This document shows, piece after piece, positions 21,200 through 31,200 of a stretch of DNA of 64,000 nucleotides. A model generated the notes under the pieces. It had not been told where the DNA came from. It ran no database searches and was given only the letters and a program-made list of their open reading frames with translations. Source of the DNA: JADJXV01 sp046328995 (GTDB taxonomy: Bacteria > Bacteroidota > Ignavibacteria > Kapaibacteriales > UBA961); NCBI GenBank assembly GCA_046328995.1, contig JAXLVN010000002.1, positions 124,001 through 188,000 of the forward strand. Direction: 5' to 3'. Every line of letters begins with the position of its first letter. The first letter of the stretch is position 1. Made by a program: the position numbers and the translations under genes.

Positions 21200-22138
21200 A
21201 TGGCTCGAATACTCATTACAGGCGGGGCAGGATTCCTTGGCTCACACCTTTGCGACCGATTTATTGCCGAGGGATACAATGTCATCTGCATGGATAATTT
21301 TATTACCGGTTCGCCGGACAATATCGCGCATCTTCTTGGACACGAACGCTTTGAATTCATTCAGCATGACGTTACCAATTACACCTACGTCGCCGGTGAT
21401 GTCGATTATATCCTCCATTTTGCCTCTCCCGCCTCGCCGATTGATTATCTCAAATTCCCGATTCAGACGCTCAAGGTAGGTTCGCTCGGCACCCACAAAG
21501 CGCTCGGCCTCGCCAAGGCAAAAGGCGCGCGGTTTTTAATCGCAAGCACGAGCGAAGTCTATGGTGACCCGCTCATTCACCCGCAACCCGAAGAATACTG
21601 GGGGAATGTCAATCCCGTCGGCTGGCGCGGCGTCTATGACGAAGCCAAGAGGTTTGCCGAGGCGATGACGATGGCGTATCACCGCTATCACGGCGTGGAA
21701 ACGCGCATTATCCGCATCTTTAATACCTACGGACCGCGCATGAGAATCGAAGATGGTCGCGCGATACCGGCGTTTATGTCGCAGGCACTCAGGGGCGAAC
21801 CGGTTCCGGTCTTCGGCGACGGAAGTCAAACACGGTCGGTATGTTACGTCGATGATCTGGTTGAGGGAATTTACCGCCTGCTCCTCTCTGATGAGAGCGA
21901 CCCCGTCAATATTGGTAATCCTGACGAAATCTCGATGCTCGACTTAGCGAAAGAAATCATCGAAATTACCGGTTCGAAAAGTGAAATTGTCTTCAAAGAC
22001 CTCCCTGCCGACGACCCGAAAATCCGCCAACCCGACATCACGCGCGCCACCGAAATTCTCGGCTGGCAGCCCCGCGTTCAGCGCCGCGAAGGCCTGCTCA
22101 AAACGCTCGAGTATTTCAAGGAAAAGCTTGGGAAATAA
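21200..22138 (+). CDS. UDP-glucuronate decarboxylase-like NAD-dependent sugar epimerase
   Basis: 312 residues, extended short-chain dehydrogenase fold. The N-terminal Rossmann motif GGAGFLG (8-14), STSEVYGDP (about 117-128) and catalytic Tyr146-x3-Lys150 (YDEAK) are present. The region NPVGWRGVYDEAKRFAEA and the later FNTYGPRM resemble UDP-xylose synthase more than dTDP-glucose dehydratase or GalE, but the usual GxRxCYDE reads GWRGVYDE. UDP-xylose or a related nucleotide sugar for surface glycans is the likely product, made in the cytoplasm. It is a single gene between repeat-rich spacers, so neighbours give no pathway clue. Exact substrate uncertain. Confidence 0.88.
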   Translation: MARILITGGAGFLGSHLCDRFIAEGYNVICMDNFITGSPDNIAHLLGHERFEFIQHDVTNYTYVAGDVDYILHFASPASPIDYLKFPIQTLKVGSLGTHKALGLAKAKGARFLIASTSEVYGDPLIHPQPEEYWGNVNPVGWRGVYDEAKRFAEAMTMAYHRYHGVETRIIRIFNTYGPRMRIEDGRAIPAFMSQALRGEPVPVFGDGSQTRSVCYVDDLVEGIYRLLLSDESDPVNIGNPDEISMLDLAKEIIEITGSKSEIVFKDLPADDPKIRQPDITRATEILGWQPRVQRREGLLKTLEYFKEKLGK

Positions 22139-22151
22139 GACTTGTGCCGAG

Positions 22152-22307
22152 TCCTGTCAGGTTGAGGAAAACCTGACAGGACGGGGAACGCCTTATCCAC
22201 TCAATCCCGGCGGGATTCAATGTTTGTAGCATGTCACGTCCCAATGAATAGTACGACCCCGAGTGGGGTCGAAGAGGCGTCTCGCTTGGGGATTGGTGCT
22301 ACAAACA
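22152..22307. repeat. Cluster of three distinct palindromes
   Basis: Three hairpins lie in a row after the epimerase gene. The first is perfect 12-bp arms TCCTGTCAGGTT (22152-22163 / 22170-22181). The second is AATCCC-GGC-GGGATT (22203-22217). The third is a nested pair with outer arms TGTTTGTAGCA (22221-22231 / 22297-22307) and inner CGACCCC-GAGT-GGGGTCG (22254-22271). No T run follows any of them. The CCTGTCAGGTT arm recurs at 25716-25749. Confidence 0.75.
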
Positions 22308-22435
22308 TGCCATCACGCTGTGTTGGAAGAGTGAAGACGAAGTGAGTAATTCGGCAGGTAATTGATGACCGGTACAGCACGTGACAGGTTGGAAGCTATC
22401 CCCAATTCAAATCGCACCCTCCTCCTCATACAAGC

Positions 22436-23431
22436 ATGCGCACACTCTACACAACTCTATGGACCGCCCTATTATGCTCGCTGATGCTGAGCAGTATTTC
22501 GTGCGGACCGAGCAAAACAGCGCCTATCACGAAAGATATCACCAAAGCTGCCTTTCGGAGTGATTGGGAGAATGCTACTAAAAACTACACAAATTCACTC
22601 GATGACGCTGCCGGAAATATGCCCGGTGATGATGGCGGGCGAATTGGTGAGGTGATTGAGGAAAGGCAGAGGTATTCATCAATGTATTCTGCCGTCGAAC
22701 GATACGCTGACAGTATTGCCCATAGAAGCTCGATGGTCATCAGGGTATTTAATGAGGATATGCTCTATAATTATCAATTTCAAAGTTCAAAGCGTGACTC
22801 GTTGATTGCCATACTCGAAGATAGTGTCTTGAGACATCGAAAAGAAATTCCGTATGAGCGAACAAATAGTGCAGGCAGCACGACCATTGATTCTGAAATT
22901 CGAGATAAAAGGAAGTATTATCTTGATAGTACCCTGACAGTACAAGAAGTTCCATCAACACAAACGCTTTTTCCTTATCGTGCAATGACAATGCAAGAGA
23001 CATCCTGTGGCGGAGTACTTGTCAATATTCACCGGGATTATTCACACGACTCGGTGGATTGCTTTTGGCTTGTAAAAAATGCAGACCCCGTGCTGCATAT
23101 TCTCTATCATACTCAGCGCGGCACAATAACGGATGAAATGGTTCCGCTCGATGCCACGCTCGACAGCGCACTACAAATAATCCGGCGCTGGAAGCACAGC
23201 CGCCAGATTAGTATTCCGTATGAAAAGAAGTATGGCACGATGGTAAGTTATTGGGATGCAGGTAATTCCTATCATGTATTCTTGCCATGGATGTGGGATG
23301 ACGCTGACTGCACCAATGGCTGGCGATGCTCGACAAGCGATACCGCTGTGAATTCATTCCATTCAGCACTCCAAAAAATTCTCTGTTTTGCCCGGCAAAA
23401 GGGTGCGCTTCGGCATCGTGGAATGCCGTAA
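22436..23431 (+). CDS. Predicted lipoprotein of unknown function
   Basis: 331-residue exported protein I do not recognise. The N-terminal hydrophobic segment ends with LSSISC (Cys about 23), a good lipobox, so it should be anchored in a membrane by a lipidated Cys. The mature part is polar, with many Asp/Ser/Tyr residues, no obvious repeats and no membrane helix. Scattered Cys (CGGVL, DCFWL, DCTNGWRC) could form disulfides. It stands alone between two spacers. Confidence 0.75.
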   Translation: MRTLYTTLWTALLCSLMLSSISCGPSKTAPITKDITKAAFRSDWENATKNYTNSLDDAAGNMPGDDGGRIGEVIEERQRYSSMYSAVERYADSIAHRSSMVIRVFNEDMLYNYQFQSSKRDSLIAILEDSVLRHRKEIPYERTNSAGSTTIDSEIRDKRKYYLDSTLTVQEVPSTQTLFPYRAMTMQETSCGGVLVNIHRDYSHDSVDCFWLVKNADPVLHILYHTQRGTITDEMVPLDATLDSALQIIRRWKHSRQISIPYEKKYGTMVSYWDAGNSYHVFLPWMWDDADCTNGWRCSTSDTAVNSFHSALQKILCFARQKGALRHRGMP

Positions 23432-23974
23432 TGAACCGGTATAGTCGTTCTTTGAGAGGATGCCATTTCATGCTTGAGAGTACATCGCCACGCTGCATCG
23501 CACGCCTCCGTAACTGCCGAGCAAATACGATGACGGTGTTTCTTCTCCGCACTTCAATATTCAATCTCTCTCTTCAATGGGATTCAATTTCTCTCCGATG
23601 GAAAATGCCTACTTCCTTCTCACCGTGCTTGCATGTATCTGTCTGCGGGCATTGCCCCACCTCTCTCTAGGTCACCGGAAATCCCTCCACTCAAAGCATG
23701 GTAACGTGCGGTGGTACATCTAGTGCAGATTCCCGTGTTCTCGCCAAACAAGATACGTAGTACAGAAGACCAGAAAAAAGGGCTCAAAACACCAAGTAAA
23801 TGTTATTTTTTGTAAGAAAATACAGAAATGTAAGTTTTCTTTGGGTTTGGGTGTTGTGGTAGTTGGAATTGTAACTTCTGGTATGTAAGTTCGCATCTGA
23901 TAGTACCAAACAGCCCCGATATCCCCCGGGATGGAATTCATCCCACTTTTGTACACTTTTTCAAGGAGTATTGT
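23432..23974. other. Intergenic region, no gene seen
   Basis: About 540 bp without a convincing gene. Short frames continuing from or opposing the lipoprotein gene lack start sites and family resemblance. The only clear element is the AAGGAG ribosome binding site at 23963-23968 before the next gene. Confidence 0.5.
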
Positions 23975-25174
23975 ATGAAGACATTTCTCGGATTCCTCGT
24001 CGTTGTGCTCATGTCGATGGACACAGCAAATGCGCAATGGGCACAATGTGGTGCCTATGCTCCAAGCGGTGACGTACGCGCCTTTACCGTAAGCGGCAAC
24101 ACGCTGATTGCAGCTACGGCGATGGGAGGCGTTTTTCGCAGTACAGATTATGGTAAAAGCTGGTCATCGAGCAGAGCGGCACTACCGGATGTTCGCATTA
24201 CATCGATCACCGATCATTCGTCAGGATTGTATCTCGGTACCAGCAGAGGAATCTTTCGCAGTACGGACCATGCTCAAAGCTGGGCTGCCGTCAATCCCGA
24301 GCAGAACCATATTGCAGTGCTGACACTTACCACCAAGGGGGCGGCGCTCTTTGCCGGTACTGTGCGCAACGGTGTGCTCCGCAGCACCGACAATGGTGCA
24401 AGCTGGCAACAGGTAACGGCAGGCCTTACTATGAAGTTGGTCACGACACTCGCAGTCTGCGGCGATGCACTTTTTGCCGGCGGCAAGGAAATTTATCGTA
24501 GTATGGACGATGGGAAAAGCTGGGTCGAGGTGCATGGCGAAATCCCGTCGCGGACGTTTATCGCTCTCGCCGTGCACGGGCAGACTCTGTTTGCAGCCAC
24601 GGAGGGAGCAGGCATTTACCGTAGTTTTGACTATGGCACGAGCTGGGAAGAGGTCAACACCGGTCTCGGAGACCTCACCGTAATGTCGCTCCTCGTGCGG
24701 GGCAACACGATCTTTGCGGCTACGTTCGACGGAGTGTATGTCACTATGAATAATGGAAATAGCTGGGAAAATGTACACACCGGTATCGGCAGTAATTATA
24801 TCGGTTCACTTACCGCCTCCACGCACAGCATCTATGCCTCCACTACCGGCAAAGGCATTTGGAAATTAGACCTCGAAGCGCTCGGCGCGCAGGAAAATCC
24901 GGGCAGCAGCTCGACACAGGATATGCAGCATATTAATTGTTATCCGAATCCTGCAACCAGACTCCTGACCATCGATTGCACCTCTCTCTCCTTTGCTCCC
25001 GGGCTGCCCGTTAACTACACCTTTACGACGCTTACGGGAGCGAAAGTCGCGGAATTCGAGCGGACTGAACAGCACTTTAGCGTGTCATTGAGCGGTATGG
25101 CATCCGGCGTGTACTATCTCATGGCTGAGCAGGGAGCGCATACGGCAAGCGTGATGGTGACCATTGTAGAATAA
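23975..25174 (+). CDS. Secreted BNR/Asp-box repeat protein with sorting domain
   Basis: 399-residue predicted surface or secreted protein. Signal peptide about 1-20 (ANAQ). Six repeats of about 42 residues carry an Asp-box-like motif: RSTDYGKSW, RSTDHAQSW, RSTDNGASW, RSMDDGKSW, RSFDYGTSW and TMNNGNSW, predicting a beta-propeller like sortilin or YCF48-type proteins. The C-terminal ~75 residues (CYPNPATRLLTIDC to VYYLMAEQG) are a type A sorting domain for type IX secretion. AAGGAG 6 bases before the ATG supports the start, and a strong terminator follows. No enzymatic residues are recognised; a binding or structural role is likely. Confidence 0.88.
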   Translation: MKTFLGFLVVVLMSMDTANAQWAQCGAYAPSGDVRAFTVSGNTLIAATAMGGVFRSTDYGKSWSSSRAALPDVRITSITDHSSGLYLGTSRGIFRSTDHAQSWAAVNPEQNHIAVLTLTTKGAALFAGTVRNGVLRSTDNGASWQQVTAGLTMKLVTTLAVCGDALFAGGKEIYRSMDDGKSWVEVHGEIPSRTFIALAVHGQTLFAATEGAGIYRSFDYGTSWEEVNTGLGDLTVMSLLVRGNTIFAATFDGVYVTMNNGNSWENVHTGIGSNYIGSLTASTHSIYASTTGKGIWKLDLEALGAQENPGSSSTQDMQHINCYPNPATRLLTIDCTSLSFAPGLPVNYTFTTLTGAKVAEFERTEQHFSVSLSGMASGVYYLMAEQGAHTASVMVTIVE

Positions 25175-25197
25175 TCATACCGTCTTTTTATTATCGA

Positions 25198-25225
25198 GAG
25201 CGCAAGAAATTGCGCTCTTTTTTTT
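25198..25225 (+). terminator. Rho-independent terminator of the BNR-repeat gene
   Basis: Perfect 8-bp stem GAGCGCAA / TTGCGCTC with a 4-base loop, followed by eight or more T residues, 24 bp after the stop codon. Confidence 0.92.
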
Positions 25226-25321
25226 GGGGGGAAGTAAAAAAAATCCTCCGCTTTTCCTTCGGATGTTGCTTGTGAGCGCCCGAGTGAAAAGCGAAGGATA
25301 GAGGCTGGCTAATATGCTACG

Positions 25322-25522
25322 TTATACGTTTTTCTCAGTCTTGATTTTTTGGATGAATTGCTCCATAAACACAATTGAATCCGGTAAATTCAAACTCATC
25401 TGCACGCCACCATTGAGCTCCAAATCCACAAAAATTTCATTTTCGTGATAGTTGTACTGCAAGTTGATATCGTGGATATCACTAAATGGAACCGTGTGCC
25501 GACCAAAATGGAAAATAGTCAT
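25322..25522 (-). CDS. Small hypothetical protein (66 residues)
   Basis: Unrecognised small cytoplasmic protein. The start at 25522 (MTIFHFGRHTV) is chosen because GAGGAG lies 7 bases upstream; the frame stays open to an upstream ATG at 25537 with no such site. The sequence alternates hydrophobic and polar residues (HDINLQYNYHENEIFVDLELNGG), suggesting a small beta-sheet followed by one helix (DSIVFMEQFIQKIKTEK). It is flanked by terminators and separate from the helicase gene, so it has its own transcript. Its real existence is supported mainly by the strong ribosome binding site and protein-like composition. Confidence 0.6.
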   Translation of the reverse strand: MTIFHFGRHTVPFSDIHDINLQYNYHENEIFVDLELNGGVQMSLNLPDSIVFMEQFIQKIKTEKNV

Positions 25523-25529
25523 GTCGTAT

Positions 25530-25535
25530 CTCCTC
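25530..25535 (-). promoter_or_regulatory. Ribosome binding site deciding the start of the 66-residue protein
   Basis: GAGGAG on the minus strand, 7 bases before ATG 25522. It is one of the few strong Shine-Dalgarno sequences in the window and favours this ATG over the one 15 bases upstream. Confidence 0.65.
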
Positions 25536-25711
25536 AAATTGTGAGTAAAGTTTTGTTGGAATCAGCGCCTGCAAGACCCCTCTTCACGGGCGCGCTATCT
25601 GCAAGCAAAAATAAACAAAACTTTTTCAACAGTATAGGGGAAAAGTCATCTTTTTATAAAATAATTTTCCTATAGAGACAGGTGGCAAATTCTGTTCGGA
25701 ATTCTATAAAA

Positions 25712-25749
25712 TAAAAAACCTGACAGGTCTGTAAAAACATGTCAGGTTT
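25712..25749 (-). terminator. Rho-independent terminator of the DEAD-box helicase gene
   Basis: On the minus strand, 10-bp arms AAACCTGACA / TGTCAGGTTT are followed by a T-rich tract (TTTTTTATTTTA), about 45 bp after the helicase stop. The arms belong to the same CCTGTCAGGTT palindrome family as 22152-22181, so the repeat appears to serve as a terminator here. Confidence 0.82.
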
Positions 25750-25792
25750 CGAAGATCAAAGCACTTCCGGCCGGTCGCTTGCACGTATGTAC

Positions 25793-27373
25793 TTACCGAC
25801 CTTTATATTCTTCAATTTTGATACGATTACCGCGAATCATCGCTTTTTTCATGCCGTTAATCACGCGGGTTGCGCTTGAGGTAGCTACTTCGACAAAGGT
25901 CAGATTGCTCTGCACATCGATATTGCCGACTAAGTTTCCTGCTACACCTGTTTCGCCGGCAATCGCGCCGAGAATGTCTTTTGGCCGTACATTATGGCGA
26001 TTACCCACATTGATCACGAGCTTCACCATATTGGCTTCTGTATGCTTGCGCGCGGGCACCGACTCTACAATCTGCTCTTCTTCACGGTCCGGACTAATTT
26101 CAATCTTGAGAAATGCCGCAGCAATTTCAATCGGAGAGAATTCACCCGAATCCATCAAACGCTCGATATGCGCCATGTACGGTTCGAGGCCGCCTTCTTC
26201 GATCATCGCCGAAATACCGCTCATCACCATCGCTGCTTTGCTTTGCTCGATATCGGCAAAACTAGGAATCGTGCCACGCTTGATTTTGATCTTCGCATAG
26301 CGCTGAATATCCTGTAATTTGTAGAAATCCTTGCCGGATACGAAGGAAAATGCACGACCCGAACGCCCGGCTCTTCCGGTACGGCCGATACGGTGAACGT
26401 AGGATTCTTCATCCTGCGGAACGTCGTAATTAAACACTGCTTCGACGTCATCGACATCAATTCCGCGGGCTGCCACATCGGTAGCCACGAGTAATTCAAT
26501 CGTGCCTTTGCGGAATTTACCCATCACAAGATCACGCTGATTCTGCCGTAAATCGCCATGAAGGCCTTCCGCTGAATAGCCACGCGCCTGCAAATGTCCG
26601 ACGACTTCATCCACACGGCGTTTCGTATTACAAAACACCAACCCAAGCTTGATACCGTGGAGGTCGATTAATCGTGACAGCGTTTCGAGCTTTTGCCCGT
26701 CGCGCACGTCGAAATATTCCTGCTCAATAAGCGGCACAGTCAGCGTTTCGTGCTTAATCGACACATGCTCGGGTTCGTTTTGATACTTCCGCGTAAGATC
26801 TAAAATCGACTTCGGCATGGTCGCCGAGAAAAACACCGTCTGACGCACTTTCGGTGTTTCTTTTAAGATAAATTCCAAATCATCCCGGAAACCCATGTCG
26901 AGCATTTCGTCGGCTTCATCGAGAATTACCATTTTCACGGACGAGAAATTAATCGTGCCGCGCTTGATGTGATCGACGACGCGACCCGGAGTACCGATTA
27001 CGACCTGTGCGCCGGCTTGAAGACCGCGGATCTGCCGCTCGATCTGCTGCCCGCCATAGACAGGAAGTATTTGAATTTTTTTGTATTTGGCGAGTTCGAT
27101 TAATTCCTCTGCCACTTGTATTGCGAGTTCACGCGTCGGGCATAATACGAGCACCTGCGTCTTGCGTTCGGCGGTTAAGAGTTCGAGCGCGGGAATACCA
27201 AACGCGGCTGTTTTGCCGGTCCCTGTCTGCGCTTGTCCAATTACATCACCACCGGCCAAGAGCACCGGAATTGCGGCCGACTGAATCGGCGTTGCTTCTT
27301 CAAAGCCCATATCATGCACGGCTTTAAGCACTTCTTTCGAGAGACCAAGCTCATCGAATTTCAATTTTGTCAT
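25793..27373 (-). CDS. deaD: DEAD-box ATP-dependent RNA helicase
   Basis: 526 residues. It unwinds RNA duplexes using ATP and probably helps ribosome assembly or mRNA decay, as CsdA/DeaD does. Motifs in order: Q motif around TPIQSAAIP (28-36), Walker A AQTGTGKT (48-55), PTRELA (79-84), DEAD (152-155), SAT in FFSATMP, and the C-terminal core with RGIDVDDVEAV and HRIGRTGRAGR. Residues about 450-526 (VKLVINVGNRHNVRPKDILG onward) match the DbpA-type RNA-binding domain of CsdA/DbpA helicases. Choice between CsdA and DbpA function is not secure. It is monocistronic with its own terminator. Confidence 0.93.
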   Translation of the reverse strand: MTKLKFDELGLSKEVLKAVHDMGFEEATPIQSAAIPVLLAGGDVIGQAQTGTGKTAAFGIPALELLTAERKTQVLVLCPTRELAIQVAEELIELAKYKKIQILPVYGGQQIERQIRGLQAGAQVVIGTPGRVVDHIKRGTINFSSVKMVILDEADEMLDMGFRDDLEFILKETPKVRQTVFFSATMPKSILDLTRKYQNEPEHVSIKHETLTVPLIEQEYFDVRDGQKLETLSRLIDLHGIKLGLVFCNTKRRVDEVVGHLQARGYSAEGLHGDLRQNQRDLVMGKFRKGTIELLVATDVAARGIDVDDVEAVFNYDVPQDEESYVHRIGRTGRAGRSGRAFSFVSGKDFYKLQDIQRYAKIKIKRGTIPSFADIEQSKAAMVMSGISAMIEEGGLEPYMAHIERLMDSGEFSPIEIAAAFLKIEISPDREEEQIVESVPARKHTEANMVKLVINVGNRHNVRPKDILGAIAGETGVAGNLVGNIDVQSNLTFVEVATSSATRVINGMKKAMIRGNRIKIEEYKGR

Positions 27374-27726
27374 CTAACACTTTCTATAATAGAATAAATA
27401 CCGCTCCTAAAGCGGGAGTTTTTATACGGAGGGGAATCAGCAATAGCTTCTCGGGTGGTCGAACCGCTCAATCAAGGGAGGAAAATAAACTCTAGCCGCA
27501 GATAGGGATAAGGTAAGAATACTCGCGTGGATTGCTTCAAAGGACCGCATAACTCAATAACTACCACAAATATACGACAAATTTCCCGATTAGCAGCTAT
27601 CGGGGGTGTGTATTTCTTTTTTAGCCCGATTTCCTACGGAAGGGAAGGCGAGGAGAGTTTATGGTTCGCTTCTGCGTATTCCGGGCGTCGTCTGCGGACA
27701 CCCGTTGCCGTCCAAGCAATCTTTTG

Positions 27727-27889
27727 TAGGGACGCAAATTTAGCTGGAGACGCAAATTTTACTGGAGACGCAAAATTTTGCTGGAGACGCAAAATTTGCT
27801 GGAGACGCAAAATTTGCTGGAGACGCAAAATTTGCTGGAGACGTAAATTTTGCTGGAGCTGGAGACGCAAAATTTTGCGTCTCTACGGG
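27727..27889. repeat. Tandem 18-20 bp repeat ending in a perfect palindrome
   Basis: About eight direct copies of CTGGAGACGCAAAATTTG (18-20 bp), with small variants, run from 27727. The array ends in a perfect 22-bp palindrome with 11-bp arms GAGACGCAAAA (27862-27883). The ACGCAAAATTTTGCGT core is self-complementary, so each unit could form half a hairpin. Units differ by 1-2 bases, mainly in the A/T run. The array carries no spacers, so it is not a CRISPR. Confidence 0.85.
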
Positions 27890-27986
27890 AATACGCGTCC
27901 GGTCGGTTGTTCCCAACCGCCCGGCAACACTTACCGCTGAAATGTACTGCGCATCCATAGTGAGTGTAAGCACGACAACAAACATT

Positions 27987-28054
27987 CGACCTCTCTGAGG
28001 TCGTGAATTTTATGTGGTGCACTTTGCTATAAATATTCGACCTCTCTGAGGTCG
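27987..28054. repeat. Two copies of the CGACCTC-TCT-GAGGTCG palindrome
   Basis: Identical 17-bp palindromes (7-bp arms, TCT loop) at 27987-28003 and 28038-28054, each preceded by ATT, 34 bp apart, in the same spacer as the tandem repeat. Confidence 0.75.
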
Positions 28055-28242
28055 TTGTATTTTCCGTCCGAACGGTTATTTCATCTGCCGGGAGGGAATT
28101 TCCCATCCCACCGGTTGTAGCAGCCGTCCGAACCGGAAAACCCCAAAACTGCAATCAATGACCTCATTTTTCGCCAAAATTCCGTAATTTTCGGTGCAGT
28201 ATGACAGTATCCCTTCACTTTTCTCCTCTTCCCGTGAGTAGT

Positions 28243-31200
28243 ATGACGCGTTTTTGGTACAGTACGCTGGCAATCTTCCTGCTGCCAATGGTGGCAGCAT
28301 TTGCCCAGCTTATTCCTGCGTATAATGATGACGGCAGCATGCTTACCTTCAAGAGCAATGAGCTCTATGACAGGGGGCTGCTGTACTCGGCACATGTCGC
28401 ATTGCGACGGAGCATAGAGTCCATGCCCGAGAATCCGACGCAGGACAGGGCGGCAGTGCTGCGCGGCAGTATCGAGTATGCCGGCGGGAACCCGACCGGG
28501 GCAGATGCGATGGTGGAACAGTTTATTCTTCACCGTCCGAACTCTCCCTTCATCGCTCATGCATGGCTGGAGAGAGGTATTATTGCATTCCATGAAGAAC
28601 ATTTCGATGCAGCGCTCACGCATTTTGGTGAGGCGCATCGCGCCGCCGAGCGGGATCTTGCGCTGCGGGGTGATTCATTATATAGTGTCATCGCGAGTCA
28701 GGCCGTGTATTGGCGTGGTGTGGCGTATATCCGTCAGGGCAAGCACGACGAGGCGCGTCAGCAGTTTGAGCTTTGCGCTGCGAGCTACCCGATGAGCGAA
28801 TTCGCCGATGATGCGCTCTACAGTTTGGGCTATATCGCCGAGTCGAACCGCCGCACCGATACGGCAATTACCCATTTCAGTGCCATTCGCCGGTTGTATC
28901 CGAAGCGCAATACCCATGTCGCGGCACATATCCGCGAGGCAAGTAATGAGCTCCGCCTGCGCGATTATTCATCGGCACTGCTGCTGATAGCATCGGCCGA
29001 GAATGCGATAAGTCATATTGATGCAAAAGATTCGATTGGGAAATTATACGAACCTCAGACCAACACCTCCCGTGCGCTCGAAGAAATACTCTATCTCCGC
29101 GGTCAGGCATTCTCGCTTGCCGGTCGCTTCGACACTGCACTCGCCGTATTTACGGAATTCACCCGAAAATTTCCGACTTCTACCCTCCGCTCCCGTGCCG
29201 ATCTGGGCAAGGGCTGGGCATTATTACACCTCGAACGCTACAAAGAAGCCGCCGATGTGTATCAGCATGTCATCGACAGCGCTGCCGAGGAGCAGCCCCC
29301 GACGGTGGTTTCGCTCGCGCAACTCTATCATGCAGTAGCCCTGAAATTCAGTGGTAATCGCGAACAGGCATTGCAGGAATTTTCCTCGCTTTCGATGATG
29401 GGCGGCTATCCGTATTTGGCGCAGGTGCTACTCGAAAGCGGACAAATGTACTATGAAAACCTTCAGTATGACAATGCCCGCAAAGCACTTGAACGTGCCG
29501 AGAGAGAATCGCCCGACGCGGCTACTTCGGTGAGAATTCAGCTCTTTTTGGGAGCGACCTATCTCGAACAGCAATCCTATAATAAATCAGCCCGCGCCTA
29601 TACCGCCGCCGAAAAGCTCGCCCGCGCGAGTACTGTTATCACTCTCCCGCTTCGCGATAAATACCTTGCAGAATCACGCCTTAAGCAAGGTATCGCCTAC
29701 TGTCAGAATATGATGCAGCGCGAGGCAATCGCCGCTCTCACTCTCTATATCGGTGAGAATGGAAGCGACGGACGGAAAGAAGAAGCAATCTTCTGGCTCG
29801 CCGAGAGCTATTACCGCTCGGATTTACTCAAAAATGCCGAAGAATTATACCGCCAAATCCTCGAAGATTACCCCGCCGGAAGCCATGTCGAAGAAGCATA
29901 TTACGGCCTCGGCTGGACGTTTTTCCGCAAGCAGGACTTTGCCAAAAGTGCCGAATTTTTTACAAAATTAGTCAAGCAATTTCCCGATACACGTTATGGT
30001 ACGGAAGCATTAATCCGCAAAGGCGACGGACATTATATTCTCAAAGATTATCGTGATGCAGCGAGCGCCTATCAGGCAGCATTTGCACGGTCGCCGCATT
30101 CGGACGAAGGTCAATACGCGGCTTTTCAAATCGGGCAAGCCCTTTACCGACAAAGAGATTATGATAAATCAGTCGAGGCATTCCGTAATTATGTGAAAGC
30201 ATATCCGAAGTCCTCTCTCGCGCCACGCGCGTATTACTCTATCGGATGGTCGCATTTTCAGCAGAAGAAATACGAAGAGTCGATCGGTGATCTGAAAAAG
30301 CTCATCGAACTCTACCCGAGCAGCGATTTACTGGCGCAGGCAAATTATTCCATTGGCGATAGTTATTATAATGTAGGGAATTTTGAACAGGCAATTGAAT
30401 TCTACAAAATTGTTCTCAATTCCTTCCCGACGAGTCCGTATGCGGGCGAAGCGGTGAAGAGCATGCAGTTCTGCCTCGAAAGCTTAGGCAAAACCGAAGA
30501 AGCCATACAAATCGCCGATACCTTCGTTGCTGCTAATCCGCAACTCGAAGTATCCAAAGAACTTTCGTTCGACAAAGCATTCAAATTCTCGAGCGGCAAG
30601 AATTACTCCAGCGCGATTCAGGAATTTGAAAATTACCTGAAAAAATATCCTGACAATGATCGTAATGCTGAAGCACTCTTCTACTTAGAGAAAAGTTATG
30701 CCGGTATGAACGACCCCAAAAAAGCCGCTCAAACCTTCAGTGAATTACAGAAAAAATTCCCCAAAAGTGAATTCACGCCCATGGGCTTGCTCGAGCTCGG
30801 CAAGATGCATCTTACGCAGCAGCGCGCGATCCCGGCGGACTCCGTTTTCCGCGAAGTGCAATTGCAGTACCCGGCAAATCCGGTCGCGGCAGAGGCGGGA
30901 TTTGAGCGTGCGCAGATTAATTTTACCAAGGGAGATACGACGACCGCGCTCGCCCTTTACCGCGAGGTAGCCACGAATTTTAAGAATAACGAGTACGCCG
31001 ACCAAAGCAGATATAGAATCGGGATGTTTTTGAGAAATAAAGGATTAGCCGATAGCGCAAGAGCAGAATTCGCCATTCTCGCAGCCCGCGCCGACGAGAA
31101 TCCGCCACTCGCCGCCGAGGCAGCGTATAGAATCGGAGAATCCTGGCTGCGCGAGAAAAAATACGACAGCGCGCTCGTGGCGTATAAAGTCGTGCGGGAG

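Larger units (their letters stand above)
27374..28242. other. Long intergenic region made largely of repeats
   Basis: About 870 bp between the divergent helicase and TPR genes. It holds a tandem repeat (27727-27889) and two CGACCTC palindromes (27987-28003, 28038-28054). The rest shows no gene; open frames through the tandem repeat are repeat translations. Promoters for both flanking genes must lie near its ends but are not recognisable. Confidence 0.6.

Noticed and set aside
27727..27889. CRISPR array
   Set aside because: Units of 18-20 bp are directly adjacent with no unique spacers, and no cas gene is present.
27527..27985. Open frames on both strands of the GAGACGCAAAATTT repeat
   Set aside because: All frames give short repeated peptides that follow the DNA repeat; none has a ribosome binding site or family match.
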